NCBI GenBank assembly: GCA_036250195.1
Contig: JAVHZZ010000005.1
Span: 184,522,448 to 184,586,447 of the forward strand
Direction of reading: 5' to 3'
DNA length: 64,000 bases
DNA from: Mixophyes australis
Taxonomy: Eukaryota; Chordata; Amphibia; Anura; Limnodynastidae
The notes beneath the pieces were generated by a model that saw only the letters and a list, made by a program, of their open reading frames with translations, ran no database searches and had not been told where the DNA came from. Of the stretch, positions 49,287 to 59,609 are shown in pieces; position 1 is the first letter of the stretch, and each line of letters begins with the position of its first letter. A program made the position numbers and the translations under genes.

Positions 49287-50869
49287 CAGGGCCCCAGTAC
49301 AACAACTTCATGGGGCCCCCCTTATAGTTGAGCATGTAAAAACAATTGATGCGGGTGTGATCGTACTATTTGGAGCGTGACTATGCATCATTGGGGCGTG
49401 GCTAGCAGGTGAAGAGTTCTTGGCCATCCTCCTACACAAAAAACCCTGCATTGTTGTGTACACCATTGACACAAGGGTGCAGTGCCAGCTTGCTGCAGCG
49501 TGACATATGTCCCAGCATTCCTGACTTTCAGGACATCTAGCACCTTAGTGCAGTATAGAAAGAAGGCAGTGTGTACATAAAGGGTTCACAGTCTTAGCCT
49601 GCCCCTTAGATTGGGCAGAACAGTCACCAAAAATCGGGATTGTCCCACTAGAATCACAACATTTGACAGACAGTCCTACCTGTTTTTCTCACTTTCACCA
49701 CCTCTTGCTGCTGCTTTCTTTAGTTGTGGCTTGTTTGGATCCTGGAATGTTGGAAGGCCTATTTGGAAAAAAATGGGTACATTTAGAAAATTATAACCAA
49801 TAATCAATAGCACCCACGAGTAATAATTAGGCCTTCCTCCAGCCCCATTAAAATATTAGTATTCCCATTTAATAAATAAACCTATTGCCCTCCCTGCAAA
49901 CAGCCCCAGTGATAAATTAATAGTATTTACATTTCAGAAATATATTATTTCCCGCAACCATCACTGCCATTAAATAATTCATACTTACATTTAATAAAGA
50001 GACATCATTTTCCCCAAACTCACTCCAACATTCAATAGCCCCCAAACCACCCCATCTTAAATTAATAATCCCCACTATTAAATTACCCCACCATCACCCC
50101 ACAAACAAAATAGCACCCATTAATTATCCACCACCTACCTCAATCAGACTACATTGCCACAAGCCCCCTGTGCCATCACACACACATTACTGTGCCCCTT
50201 CATCACAACCATGATGTGCCCCCTTATGCTGTGCCCTCCATGCTGCATTTCCCCCTTCTACATCACACTGTACCACTATCTTCCCCCTTTCTTCATTACT
50301 TTGTGCCTCCTACTCACTCCTTTCTTTATCACTCTGTGCCTCTCTCTCACCCCTTTATTTATGACTCTGTGTCCATCCCCCTTCTTTATCACTCTGTGCC
50401 TCTCTCTCACACCCCTTTCTTTATCACTCTTTGCCTCTCTCCCACCCCTTCTTTATCACTCTGTCCCTTTCTGCTTTTCTCCCCTTGCCTCTCCGCTCCT
50501 TTACTTATCTTCTATTAGCTCTTTCATCTCTTCTCTTCTTTCTTCTATCTTCTTTCTTGCTTGGTCGTCTCTGAATGTCGGTGCCTGGCTTGATGACATC
50601 ATGCCCAACATTCAGTGTGAACGGAGCAGAGAGGAGGGATGCCGGCACCGCAATCATGTGAGTGTGGTTTTTTTTTTGTTTTTTTAAACTATCCAGGTCC
50701 CCCCACAAATGAACGAGTCGGAGCTACACAGAAAAAGAAAAAAATAATTGGGATTAAAATAAACAAAAACAAAAAACAAATGTCGGCAGTGAGGGCCCGG
50801 ACCCCGGCCCCCTGGAATGTGTGGGCCCGAGTAAATAGTACACACCCCACTTCCCTCTCGGCGGCCCTG
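49287..50869 (+). mobile_element. CAGGGC-family element, copy B, nested in the hAT
   Basis: Begins CAGGGCCCCAGTACAAC and ends CTCGGCGGCCCTG; flanked by TATGCAAG (49279-49286) and TGAGCAAG (50870-50877), a 6/8 match. It interrupts the transposase between QEVVTR-type core and hATC. It aligns with copies A and C (GATTGGGCAGAACAGTCACC, CATTTGACAGAC, TGATGACATCATGCCCAACA). A minisatellite of about 33 bases (CTTTCTTTATCACTCTGTGCC units, 50270-50470) sits where copy A has a different one. Confidence 0.85.
50270..50470. repeat. About 33-bp minisatellite in copy B
   Basis: Six imperfect units of TTCTTTATCACTCTGTGCCTC with CTCACCCC linkers. Generates spurious Leu/Ser/Pro ORFs in two frames. Confidence 0.9.
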
Positions 50870-51974
50870 TGAGCAAGGTGTTGAAACCAATCGAAGTAGT
50901 CACGTGTGAAGTGAGTTCAGACACTGCTAGCTTGAGTCAAGTGATTAATTAGACTTTTGCAAAAGCAGCTTGAGAAACTGAAGGAGGAGATTAAGCAAAG
51001 CAATTATGCTAAGTATGTTGGACTTGTAGATCAAGTAGTTTATTTCAAGATTATCAAAATCTTGAAATCGGATAACTACATTTTGGCGACTGTGCTTGAT
51101 CCTCGGTTTAAGAGCTATGTCTTCTCTTTGCTTACAGCTGACCCAGAGCTGAAGAGGTGCAAGGACACATCAGACAGCCCCTTTACATACTGGAAGGTAA
51201 AAAATAGAATTTGGAGATCCATGTACCAACTCGCTTTGCACTGACTAAGCTGCCCACCCTCCAGTGTGTATTTGGAAAGAGTTTTCAGCACAGCCGGGAA
51301 CCATGTCAGCGATCGGCGTAGGAGGCTACTTCCTCAAAATGGGGAAAAGATGATGTTCATAAAAATGAACTTCAAGTTCCACAAGGAAGGCCTTTTCCGC
51401 CAAATACATCAAAATACTGAGCCTTCTGTAATGGTGCATTCCAGCGGTGATGAATTAATAATGTGTGAGGATAATGTACAAATTGATGAGGGAGTGGATC
51501 AGGCTGAGGATAATGACAACAACATCTTGCCACAGTAGAGTTCATTAACAGCACTGTTACCTTAGGTGCCTTAAGACCATTGTTACCTTGTTTTATGGGG
51601 GCCCAAACAAACCAAGCAATTCAGCCACAAGGAGTGGCACATTTGTTGCTGAAGTGCTTGGTTTGTTAAAGTGTGCATGTCCTTTTTAAGATTCAACATA
51701 AGGATGGGTGGGAGATCCCAAGGACAATTCCATCTTGCACCACTTTAAATTTCAGCTACCGCTATGTGCCAATGTTGCCTACATGTGCTATATACTGTTG
51801 TGTGCTTAGCACAAATCTTAGACACCCATTGATGATGCAGATGACTCAGCACAACTTTTTGACATCTGGTCTTGTCTACTGTAAAATTGACCAGAATTAG
51901 TGACACCTCTGCTGTAACTCCACCTGATCCTATTATCAACTATCAACATCCAAAGAATGGTGGAGGATTATTTT

Positions 51975-53550
51975 TAATTTTTTTGAACCGTATGTTGTTT
52001 AAAAAGGGGACGAGATCACAACCAGAGAATTATAGACCTGTAAGCCTGACATCAATAGTGGGGAAACTACTGGATGGTATTTTAAGGGACAGTATTCAGG
52101 ATTACTTGGTACGCAATAAAATTATTAGTGGGAATCAACATGGATTTGTGAGGGATAGGTCATGTCAAACTAATCTAATTAGTTTCTACGAGGAAGTTAG
52201 TGGGAACTTAGACCAGGGCAGGACAGTAGATGTGGTCAACTTAGATTTTGCAAAGGCCTTTGATACAGTGCTACACAAGAGGTTGGTTTACAAAATAAGG
52301 GAACTGGGTCTAGAAATCAAAATTTGTACTTGGATCGAAAACTGGTTAGAGAATAGGGAACAGAGAGTTGTGATAAATGGAACATTTTCTAATTGGTCAA
52401 AAGTCTTAAGTGGAGTACCTCAAGTTTCCGTGCTGGGACCACTCCTTTTTAATATATTTATTAATGACCTTGGTGATGGTTTAGAGAGTAAAGTTTCTAT
52501 TTTTGCAGATGACACTAAACTCTTTAAGGTAATAAAATCAGAGCAAGATGTAGCTTCTCTACAGAGGGACTTAAATAAACTGGAGGATTGGGCGGCTAAA
52601 TGGAATATGAGGTTTAACACAGATAAATGTAAGGTTATGCATTCAGGGATCAAAAACAAGAACACAATCTATAAATTAAATGGAATTAATTTGGGAGAAT
52701 CTATAATGGAAAAGGATTTGGGAGTGCTCGTAGAGAGTAGACTTAGCAATAGTGCTCAATGTCAAGCAGCAGCTGCAAGGGCAAACAAAGTATTGGCATG
52801 CATAAAAAGGGGCATAGATGCAAGGGAAGACAGTGTAATTTTGCCACTGTATAAATCGTTGGTAAGACCTCATCTTGAATATGCAGTACAGTTCTGGGCA
52901 CCACTCTATAAAAAAGATCATTTGGAACTAGAAAGGGTTCAGAGAAGGGCGACAAAATTGATAAAGGTTATGGAGTCATTAAGTTATGAGGAAAGGTTAG
53001 CCAGTTTAGGCATGTTTACTTTAGAAAAGAGGCGGCTAAGGGGAGATATGATTACTATGTACAAATACATTAGGGGTCAATACAGAGAGCTTTCATGGGA
53101 ACTTTTTACCCCAAGGACTATACACAGGACACGTGGTCATCCCCTAAGGTTAGAGGAGAGAAAATTTCACAACCAGCAAAGGAAGGGGTTCTTTACAGTA
53201 AGAGCAGTCAAGATATGGAATTCATTGCCAGGGAAGGTTGTGATGGCAGATTCAATAGATATGTTTAAGAAAGGGTTAGACAAATTTTTAGCGGAAAGGT
53301 GTATCCAGGGATACGACCGTTAATTTAAAATAAAGGATAGTAGTGGATATAGGGTAAAAATTGGATTGCAATATTGAGTCTGGGGGGATTTTCAAAATTG
53401 AAACAGATGGGCGGTTGCCTACTCTGGATTAATTTCAAATATAAGTGCAGGATCGCAGGAGATCCAAAATAGGTTGAACTTGATGGACTGGTGTTTTTTT
53501 TCAACCTCATCAACTATGTTACTTTGTATGTTACTATAAAGACAACACTT
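51975..53550 (+). mobile_element. Rex1/CR1-like LINE, 5'-truncated, long open RT
   Basis: One open frame to 53323 (LINE-derived from about FKKGTRSQPENYRPVSL at 51995). Reverse transcriptase motifs in order: [61 protein letters not shown], the catalytic FADDTKLF (52500-52525), then KCKVMHSG and DLGVLVES, and the C-terminal LVRPHLEYAVQFWAPLYKKD, VQRRATKLIKVM and LGMFTLEKRRLRGDMITMYK. GVPQVS has V where G is usual (GVPQGS), a likely inactivating or tolerated change. The endonuclease and ORF1 are absent (truncation). The 3' tail ends CAACCTCATCAACTATGTTACT. The intact frame shows a young insertion into the hAT; the tail is repeated at 56200-56700. The LINE 5' border is approximate. Confidence 0.92.
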
Positions 53551-54155
53551 TTATTAACAAAGAACAATGTTGCTTGCAGAAGTAATGCAAGGATGGATGT
53601 CTAAATAGAGGTGTATATGTATTACCTTATACTTTGCTGCTGTTTCATCAAGTGTTTGTAATCTGCACTTTACATCAAAGGTACCTAACTATATTATAAT
53701 TTTGTGGGAATTGGGGCTGATTCGAAGCTCAGTGATGAACTTGCTTTTTGCTGGGAATTACAATGGCTCTTTTTAGTGTATTGTCTGACACCCTGGATTG
53801 GTCTGGGTCTGATAAAAGCATGCATCCTGGGGAGATCAGCGCTTGTTGACATGTATTAACTGTAGAATTACCACGGTTATCAAAGAAACAGGTAGAGCGA
53901 TCAAATGAACCATAACTGCTTTCATGATCCAAGGACAATTCCATCTTGCACCACTTTTCTTTTCTGCCACTGCTGTGTGCCATTGTTTACTAGATGTGCT
54001 AGGAACTGCCATGTCTATGCCATATTTTAGCAATTTTTCTAAAAAATACAGATCCAAAACTAAAACACTCGAGGGCGGTTTTGCCAAAACCAAAATACGA
54101 AATTAATCCAGATCCAAAACCAAAACCAGAACACGGGGGTCAGTGAACATCTCTA
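53551..54155 (+). other. hAT right arm after the LINE
   Basis: Non-coding continuation of the 46.8-54.2 kb transposon; contains ATCCAAGGACAATTCCATCT and TGCACCACTTT, which are also present at 51719-51745 before the LINE, an internal direct repeat of the transposon. Confidence 0.7.
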
Positions 54156-54164
54156 ATATATTTT

Positions 54165-55223
54165 TATATATGCATGCCAGATAAATTAAATAATTGAGGT
54201 TCGTCTGAATTATACAAAAATAAGTTTTCCTTACGGTGCAAAGGAAGACTTTATGTAGTTGTTGTACTTTCTTACCTTATGTGGTTTTCCTTTTAGTTAT
54301 TAAATTATCCATATGGTCCTGGCTATCTCATTCTGCTGCTCTGATACATAAATGTCCCTCACACTCACAAGTATTCTCATGGAAGAGAACTGTAGTCTTA
54401 CATTTTGAATGATTTGCTGATAGCTAAATGTAAACATATATGAATAAAATGCTCTGCCAGGCCTTCTGTATAGTAAGAATATTATAAAACCTAACAAAGG
54501 CATGAAGACTCAGCATACACATTTTAGAAGACGTGTCTCTCCATTCTATTTTATACAGTGGGTGCATGGATAGGAGTGATTTTTACAAACCAGTTGCAGT
54601 GATCATTGATTTCTATAAGACATGTGGGGGGCATTTATAAAAGGACTTTGTAAAATAAATATTTCATAATAATGGGCCACAGTAGGTTGCCATTCTATAA
54701 TTTTTATTTCCTGGGCGTCTGTGACTCCACAAAGCAAAATTGCTGCATACAGAACCAACCTGCATCTTCACTTATTCCATTGCCTGTTCTCTCTCTGTTT
54801 AAGCATAACATAGAGACATGTGGGTCACGCAGACTCTGCATTCTCATGGACTCAAACATCAGGCTTAAAGAACATCAGAAACATCTGATTTGTGTTTTTT
54901 TCTATGTCCTGTTACCAATTAGAATATTTTCAGTTAAAATGACCAAAGATACAAACTTTAGATTAGGATTTAAAAACACTTTACCATCAAACATCCTTGC
55001 AAAAAAACATATATTTCTAATGTTTCAGACCTTACAAACATTTAACACTCCTCACTGATGTTAAATAAAAGTGTTTACATTCCTTGAAACAAGGATACAT
55101 CCTAAGTCAACTAAAACAGTATTCTTTCTATTATATAGTAAATAACATCATTATGTATATGAATCAGCTATGCTAGCCCTTTATTAGGCTCATTTTCATT
55201 CACAGATATATATATATATACAC

Positions 55224-55308
<85 letters not shown>

Positions 55309-55578
55309 CTGAAATATAAAGTCTGTAATGGGATGGTTGTATATCTAAAGTAAATGAAACATTCTTCAAATATTCCGACATGTTACACAACATGTGTTGT
55401 TATGTCTACAAGGCCCAGTGATCTGGAATAAATTGCAAACATAAATGTTTTATTCTTATTAGGAATACTAGTGGTCAGTGGGCCATAATGTATGTGTTCA
55501 AGTCTGGCAAGCAAATCTGAAAAGTAATGGAAAGTAATGCTAACAATGAGATTATTGAAATATTTGCTTAACTCTGAC
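54165..55578 (-). other. Intronic stretch below exon 3
   Basis: No exon recognised. A compound (TA)n tract with CACATATA and TATGTATA interruptions fills 55204-55303. A 128-codon plus-strand ORF at 54672-55058 has no domain. Confidence 0.6.
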
Positions 55579-55754
55579 CTGTTTCTGTGAAAGGCTGCCA
55601 AGTACGATTATGTCATCCTGAGCATCCTTCTCAAACTCTTCCATATAGCAGGGAATCGCCTCTTCTTTTGGGAGGAAGTCACCAGCATTGCTAAATGTAT
55701 CAGTCTGTTCAGAAGTTGAAGTAACTGCAGAAACTATCCCAGCTTTAGCTAAGA
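55579..55754 (-). CDS. Internal exon 3 of the split host gene, with tandem acceptors
   Basis: A 176-base exon (170 if the second acceptor is used), donor GTCAGA. It enters in phase 1 and leaves in phase 0. It encodes an Ala/Ser/Thr-rich stretch (AKAGIVSAVTSTSEQTDTFS) followed by an acidic part containing IPCYMEEFEKDAQDDIIVLG and ending SLSQKQ. Two acceptor AGs lie 6 bases apart (CCTTAG then TCTTAG) and both keep the frame, adding or dropping two residues. The exit phase (0) does not match the entry phase of the next exon seen at 31978-32095 (2), so one or more exons with a summed length of 2 modulo 3 must lie between them. Confidence 0.7.
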
Positions 55755-56199
55755 CTAAGGAGAGGAAAATCAACATCATGTTGAAGATAAAGCTTATAAT
55801 GCTACAGATAAAGTATATAATACATAAACAATGTGAGCTATCTCTGCTGTATTTTTAGATACAAGTTCATGCAAAACTACAGCTGAAGACTAGTTTCTTC
55901 AATAGGAATTCTATCCACCAATTTTACTTCTAGAATTGTTAGGAATGTTTTATTGCATTTTTAGACTAGTATTTTGAAGTATTTCCATAATTATTGTTAG
56001 TAGCTAGTTCTACTATTTTACTTCTTAAAGCTGCCATGTTTTTTCTGAGTCCTACTGTCAGGCAGAGCTCCAATAGCTGCTGACACGTTTCTTCTGGATG
56101 GCCAAACTTTTTCAAAAAAGTTTTTTCTAAGATTAAATTATTCTTCATAACAGTTGCATTTGGAACATAAAATAAAAGGTTTATTATAGTTGAAAAGAG
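55755..56199 (-). other. Intron, no further feature
   Basis: Between exon 3 and the LINE tail insertion; a 98-codon minus-strand ORF overlapping 55966-56262 has no splice or domain support. Confidence 0.5.
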
Positions 56200-57580
56200 G
56201 ACATGGTTTACTTTAGAAAAGAGGCGTCTAAAGGGAGATATGATTAATATGTACAAATACATTAAGGGTCAATACAGAGAACTTTCATGGGAAATTTTTA
56301 CCCCAAGGACTATACACAGGACACCCCCTAAGGTTAGAGAAGAGGAAATTTCACAACCAGCAAAGGAAGGGGTTCTTTACAGTAAGGGCAGTCAAGATAT
56401 GTAATTCACTGCCAGGGAAGGTTGTGTTGGCAGATTCAATAGATTTGTTTAAGAAAGGGTTAGACAAATTTTTGGCAGAAAAGTGTTCCAGGGATACGAC
56501 CGTTAATTAAAATGAAGGATAGTAGTGGATATAGGTTAAAAATAGGACTGCAATATTGGGTCTGGGGGGATTTTCACAATTGAAACAGATTGGCGGTTGC
56601 TTACTCTGGATCAATTTCAAATATAAGTGAGGGATCGCAGGAGATCCAAAATAAGTTGATGGACTGGTGTCCTTTTTCAACCTCATCAACTATGTTACTG
56701 TAACAAAATAAGTATCCAGAAAAACAGCGCTCAGGTGTACCCTAATATCTCTTAGAAACTTGTAAAAATAATATAAATGTTGTAATAAAAAAAATGTACA
56801 AATTGCAACTTCTCATAAACAATTGTTTCAATGCTGGATGTACAGTAATAGTTCATTCATGAGGCAATAATAGTACTTGCTACTTCCACCCGACCATCAC
56901 TTCCAAGAAAAATCGTAAGAAATAAATTCTTACCAGAAGATGTATTTTGATGAGCATGTAACGGGTTCTTTTGTCACTCTTCTCTTGAATGATCCGATAT
57001 CCAGCTAGTTCATATTACTCTCCGATCATTTTTCTCAAACATAAAAGTCCATTCCTAAAGGGGCCACTACAAGATACACCGTGCCCTTCTCACCAGCAAT
57101 TCGGGAACCAAACCACGTCTGCTCACCCCAGTGAGTCCGCCGTTGCTGGAGCCAGGTCTTTGGTTCCTCAAACCTCTGTATTGTTACAATTAGGTCAAGC
57201 CTTATACTGACCAGTCCTCAGCAGGATAAATGTAAGGTTAAGTGCATTCATGTGGCAGTCTGCCCATCTTACAGTACTATTATTGCCTCATGGATGAACT
57301 ATTACTGTACATCCAGCATTGAAACAATTGTTTATGAGAAGTTGCAATTTGTACATTTTTTTGATTAGAACATTTATATTATTTTTACAAGTTTCTAAGA
57401 GATATTAGGGTACACCTGAGCGCTGTTTTTCTGGATACTTATTTTGTTGTTGTTATGAATTTGCAATAGGTCTGTGTATCCTGTTATATCTAAGAAATTT
57501 GGCAGCTCCTGTGATCATTGAGCGCTGACAGTTTTATCTGTTTTATATTTTAACTATGTTACTGTGTTACTATGTTACAT
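56200..57580 (+). mobile_element. LINE 3' tail copy split by an inverted-arm insertion
   Basis: 56203-56701 matches the 3' part (from about 53007) of the LINE at 52 kb with scattered substitutions and one deletion (ACACCCCCTAAGG for ACACGTGGTCATCCCC...). The match stops in the tail at AACTATGTTACTGT and continues after the insert at 57552 (AACTATGTTACTGTGTTACTATG). The copy is 5'-truncated and dead. Confidence 0.88.
56702..57551. mobile_element. 850-bp insertion with 175-bp inverted arms
   Basis: Arms ACAAAATAAGTATCCAGAAA...ATAGTACT (56703-56877) and their complement (57273-57447) are nearly perfect. The middle of about 395 bases is unrelated, single-copy-looking, and contains CCGACCATCACTTCC-like sequence. 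The flanks share AACTATGTTACTGT (56688-56701 and 57552-57565), a 14-base direct repeat that may be a TSD or a repeat unit of the LINE tail. About 100 bases lie between the right arm and the right flank. No coding capacity. Confidence 0.8.
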
Positions 57581-58396
57581 ATGTGTCTGAGGGGTGTGTC
57601 TGTGGTAATGAGGACACATATGCTACTCCTTCAGATCCGGATGTGTATCTAATGCTGCATATGGGAAGAAATATCAATTTTTTCAATGCAGTTTTTTCAA
57701 TCGCAAGTTATGCTTTTTTTGCATCCAACTTTGAATCAGCCCACAAAGTCAGAAAACATATTTAGCATGCTGAGGTACTCATCACACCATTTCAACTTCA
57801 TATTACATGTACTTGACCTACATTTATATTGCTCTCCTATTGGACTGATTATATGCTAAGTTTCAGCTGATATGTAAATATATAGATATATACATACATT
57901 TCTCTGTAGGGATAATTATAGCTACAATGTATTGGTGATATATGCATGTAGATTGATTTTATCGGACATCCACATGCAAATCATTTGTCAGTGTTACTAT
58001 CTTGTTTGTGCTTTATTTGATTTAGAATAAAGAATATTTATTATATACTTCAGATATAGATATGATTTCATGGTATCCCTGTTTTCTACCACATTGTGTA
58101 ATTGAGTAAGTACAGCACCAGCGCTTCTTTGTTCCATTTGTTTTAGTTTTCCAATTGTTTGAGACATAAAGTGGTCTCTTATAGAAGCAACAGTCCTGTA
58201 TTTACATATTCAACTTTTATATTGCAGTTAGGACATTGTGAGTACCTGATTTTTTTAGCTTTTTTTGTTGGACATTTCTGAAAACCTGGGTACAGGTAAC
58301 TGTGCAAATAAAGCCAATGTATTCCACTAGAGCATATATTTACTGTTCACTACTTTATATGTTTGCAAATAAATGTTATAGGAATTGTTACTGTAC
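57581..58396 (-). other. Intron between exons 2 and 3, remainder
   Basis: AT-rich, no recognised feature other than ordinary low-complexity runs. Confidence 0.6.
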
Positions 58397-58483
58397 CTTG
58401 CAGGTCACCACTATCACTTTCATCTTCGCCCAGAAGTTGTATCAGATCATCGTGAAGAATGTTTTCCTTTGGCTTCATAGGCA
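58397..58483 (-). CDS. Internal exon 2 of the split host gene, acidic segment
   Basis: An 87-base exon with acceptor ...CCGTTTTAG and donor GTACAG, phase 1 in and phase 1 out. It encodes PMKPKENILHDDLIQLLG followed by an acidic run EDESDSGDLQ. The motif DDLIQLLGEDESDSGD resembles the short amphipathic and acidic peptides found in disordered cytosolic regions; no enzyme motif is visible. An in-frame ATG lies near its start (58476-58478), so this could serve as an alternative first coding exon, but the strong acceptor in front argues for an internal exon. Coding identity is inferred from splice sites, phase and composition. Confidence 0.6.
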
Positions 58484-59568
58484 CTAAAACGGAGGCACGA
58501 TTTTCAAAACAATATTACATGACATGTCAAGGAAAAATATACACCATATTAATCTGATCTTTCAAACAAGACAGTAACGTTTCTTCAACCAGATAAAAGG
58601 GTGTAACTTGACATTCTTACCAACTGTCCTTAAAATTAAAAGTCACTGTAAGGAAATTGTCAAAATAAGAAAAGAGGGGCTTTTTGACATTCATAATGAA
58701 GTCACACAAAGCCCCGTCATTACTCTGCCAGTCAGTTAAATCCCCAGAGTGACATGATTAGACAACTAAATGAGTAGAAGGAAGTAAAAAGTAAATACTT
58801 AAGAAGAGAATACTGCATGATCATATCATAAAAATAAACATGACACGTAATGTAATCACAACAAAATTCTCAGGGAATGGTGAGCTCTATGAACTATTTA
58901 CATCTTTAAAAAAGACAGCGTTTTGAAGTTATACAGTAATTAGAAGCAAAGCAATATATACGTAGATTCAGGAATCATTCCACAAAGATGACAATGCATA
59001 CAGTTTAGTGCAGTGGTCACAAACAACAATTAAGGGGCACACTGGGGTTGACATGGGCCTGTATCTCTGCAGCATACTTGGGACTCTGTGTTGAACCCAT
59101 ATTGCAATAATGTCAGGCTATCTGGAGCTATCTGGAGCACAAGCGAACAAAGCAACTTGATGTTTGGCAAATGTAACGAGTAAAGTGACTACTAAGTATA
59201 GACAATACATAGGGGTAGCAGATTTGCTTCTTCTGTTTATAGCTATTTTTTGTTATACTGTATAAAAGTACTTGAAAACATTAGAAAATTGATGAATAAT
59301 TTAACCACTTCATGGCCAAACCAACTTTTAGTTTTGGGTACATCAGTTGGGAATAACTTTATATATTTTCTAAGTTTACCAATGTGCGTTTTATATTGTT
59401 TGTCTCAGAAAATATAGATCTTTATTTTGGTAGCATATATAGTTTTAGTTTAGGTCTAGGAAAAATTAGGTTAAAAAGTTTTTAAAGATTGTGCTTAACA
59501 GTTAGGGCAAGACCATTGAAATACCGGAAGTTGTATTTGGAAAGCCTTCACAAGCAAAACAATACCTT

Positions 59569-59609
<41 letters not shown>

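Larger units (their letters stand above)
47700..51540 (+). pseudogene. hAT transposase, BED finger to hATC domain, interrupted
   Basis: Parts lie in order in different frames. An acidic N-terminal part is at 47726-48136. A BED-type zinc finger lies at about 48180-48330 (SYVWDYFYPNPD, CSICKATVSRGRDLNHQGN). The RNase H-like transposase core lies at 48561-49000 (LPTDMWTSVTGQTKDYMTVT, IPLGLSSGYVNSDNATNIV, FPQIPCFVHTIKLV) and at 49105-49200 (KQEVVTRWFSTLYMLLQMEE). After the 1.6 kb insertion it resumes at 50957 (SDNYILATVLDPRFKSYVF), and the C-terminal dimerisation motif ERVFSTAGN with SDRRRRLLP lies at 51270-51330. Stops at 48334, 49000 and 51242 and frame changes show it is dead. A ZBED-like domesticated gene is excluded by these breaks and by the terminal repeats. 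Confidence 0.9.
46789..54155 (+). mobile_element. Large hAT transposon, broken by nested insertions
   Basis: Ends TAGAGATGCTCAGGCTCGG and (reverse of the right end) TAGAGATGTTCACTGACC form the terminal inverted repeats. Flanks ATATATAT and ATATATTT (7/8) fit an 8-base duplication in a (TA)n tract. Shared words with the 24388-27258 element (TCGGATCTCGCGAG near the left end; the KQEVVTR region) place both in one family. Two later insertions split it: copy B at 49287-50869 and a LINE at about 51975-53550. Without them the element is about 4.2 kb, with one broken transposase gene (47700-49286 plus 50870-51540). Subterminal right end contains repeated CCAAAACCAAAATAC-type words. Confidence 0.88.

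Noticed and set aside
54672..55058. 128-codon plus-strand ORF
   Set aside because: No domain, no splice support, composition like the surrounding AT-rich intron.
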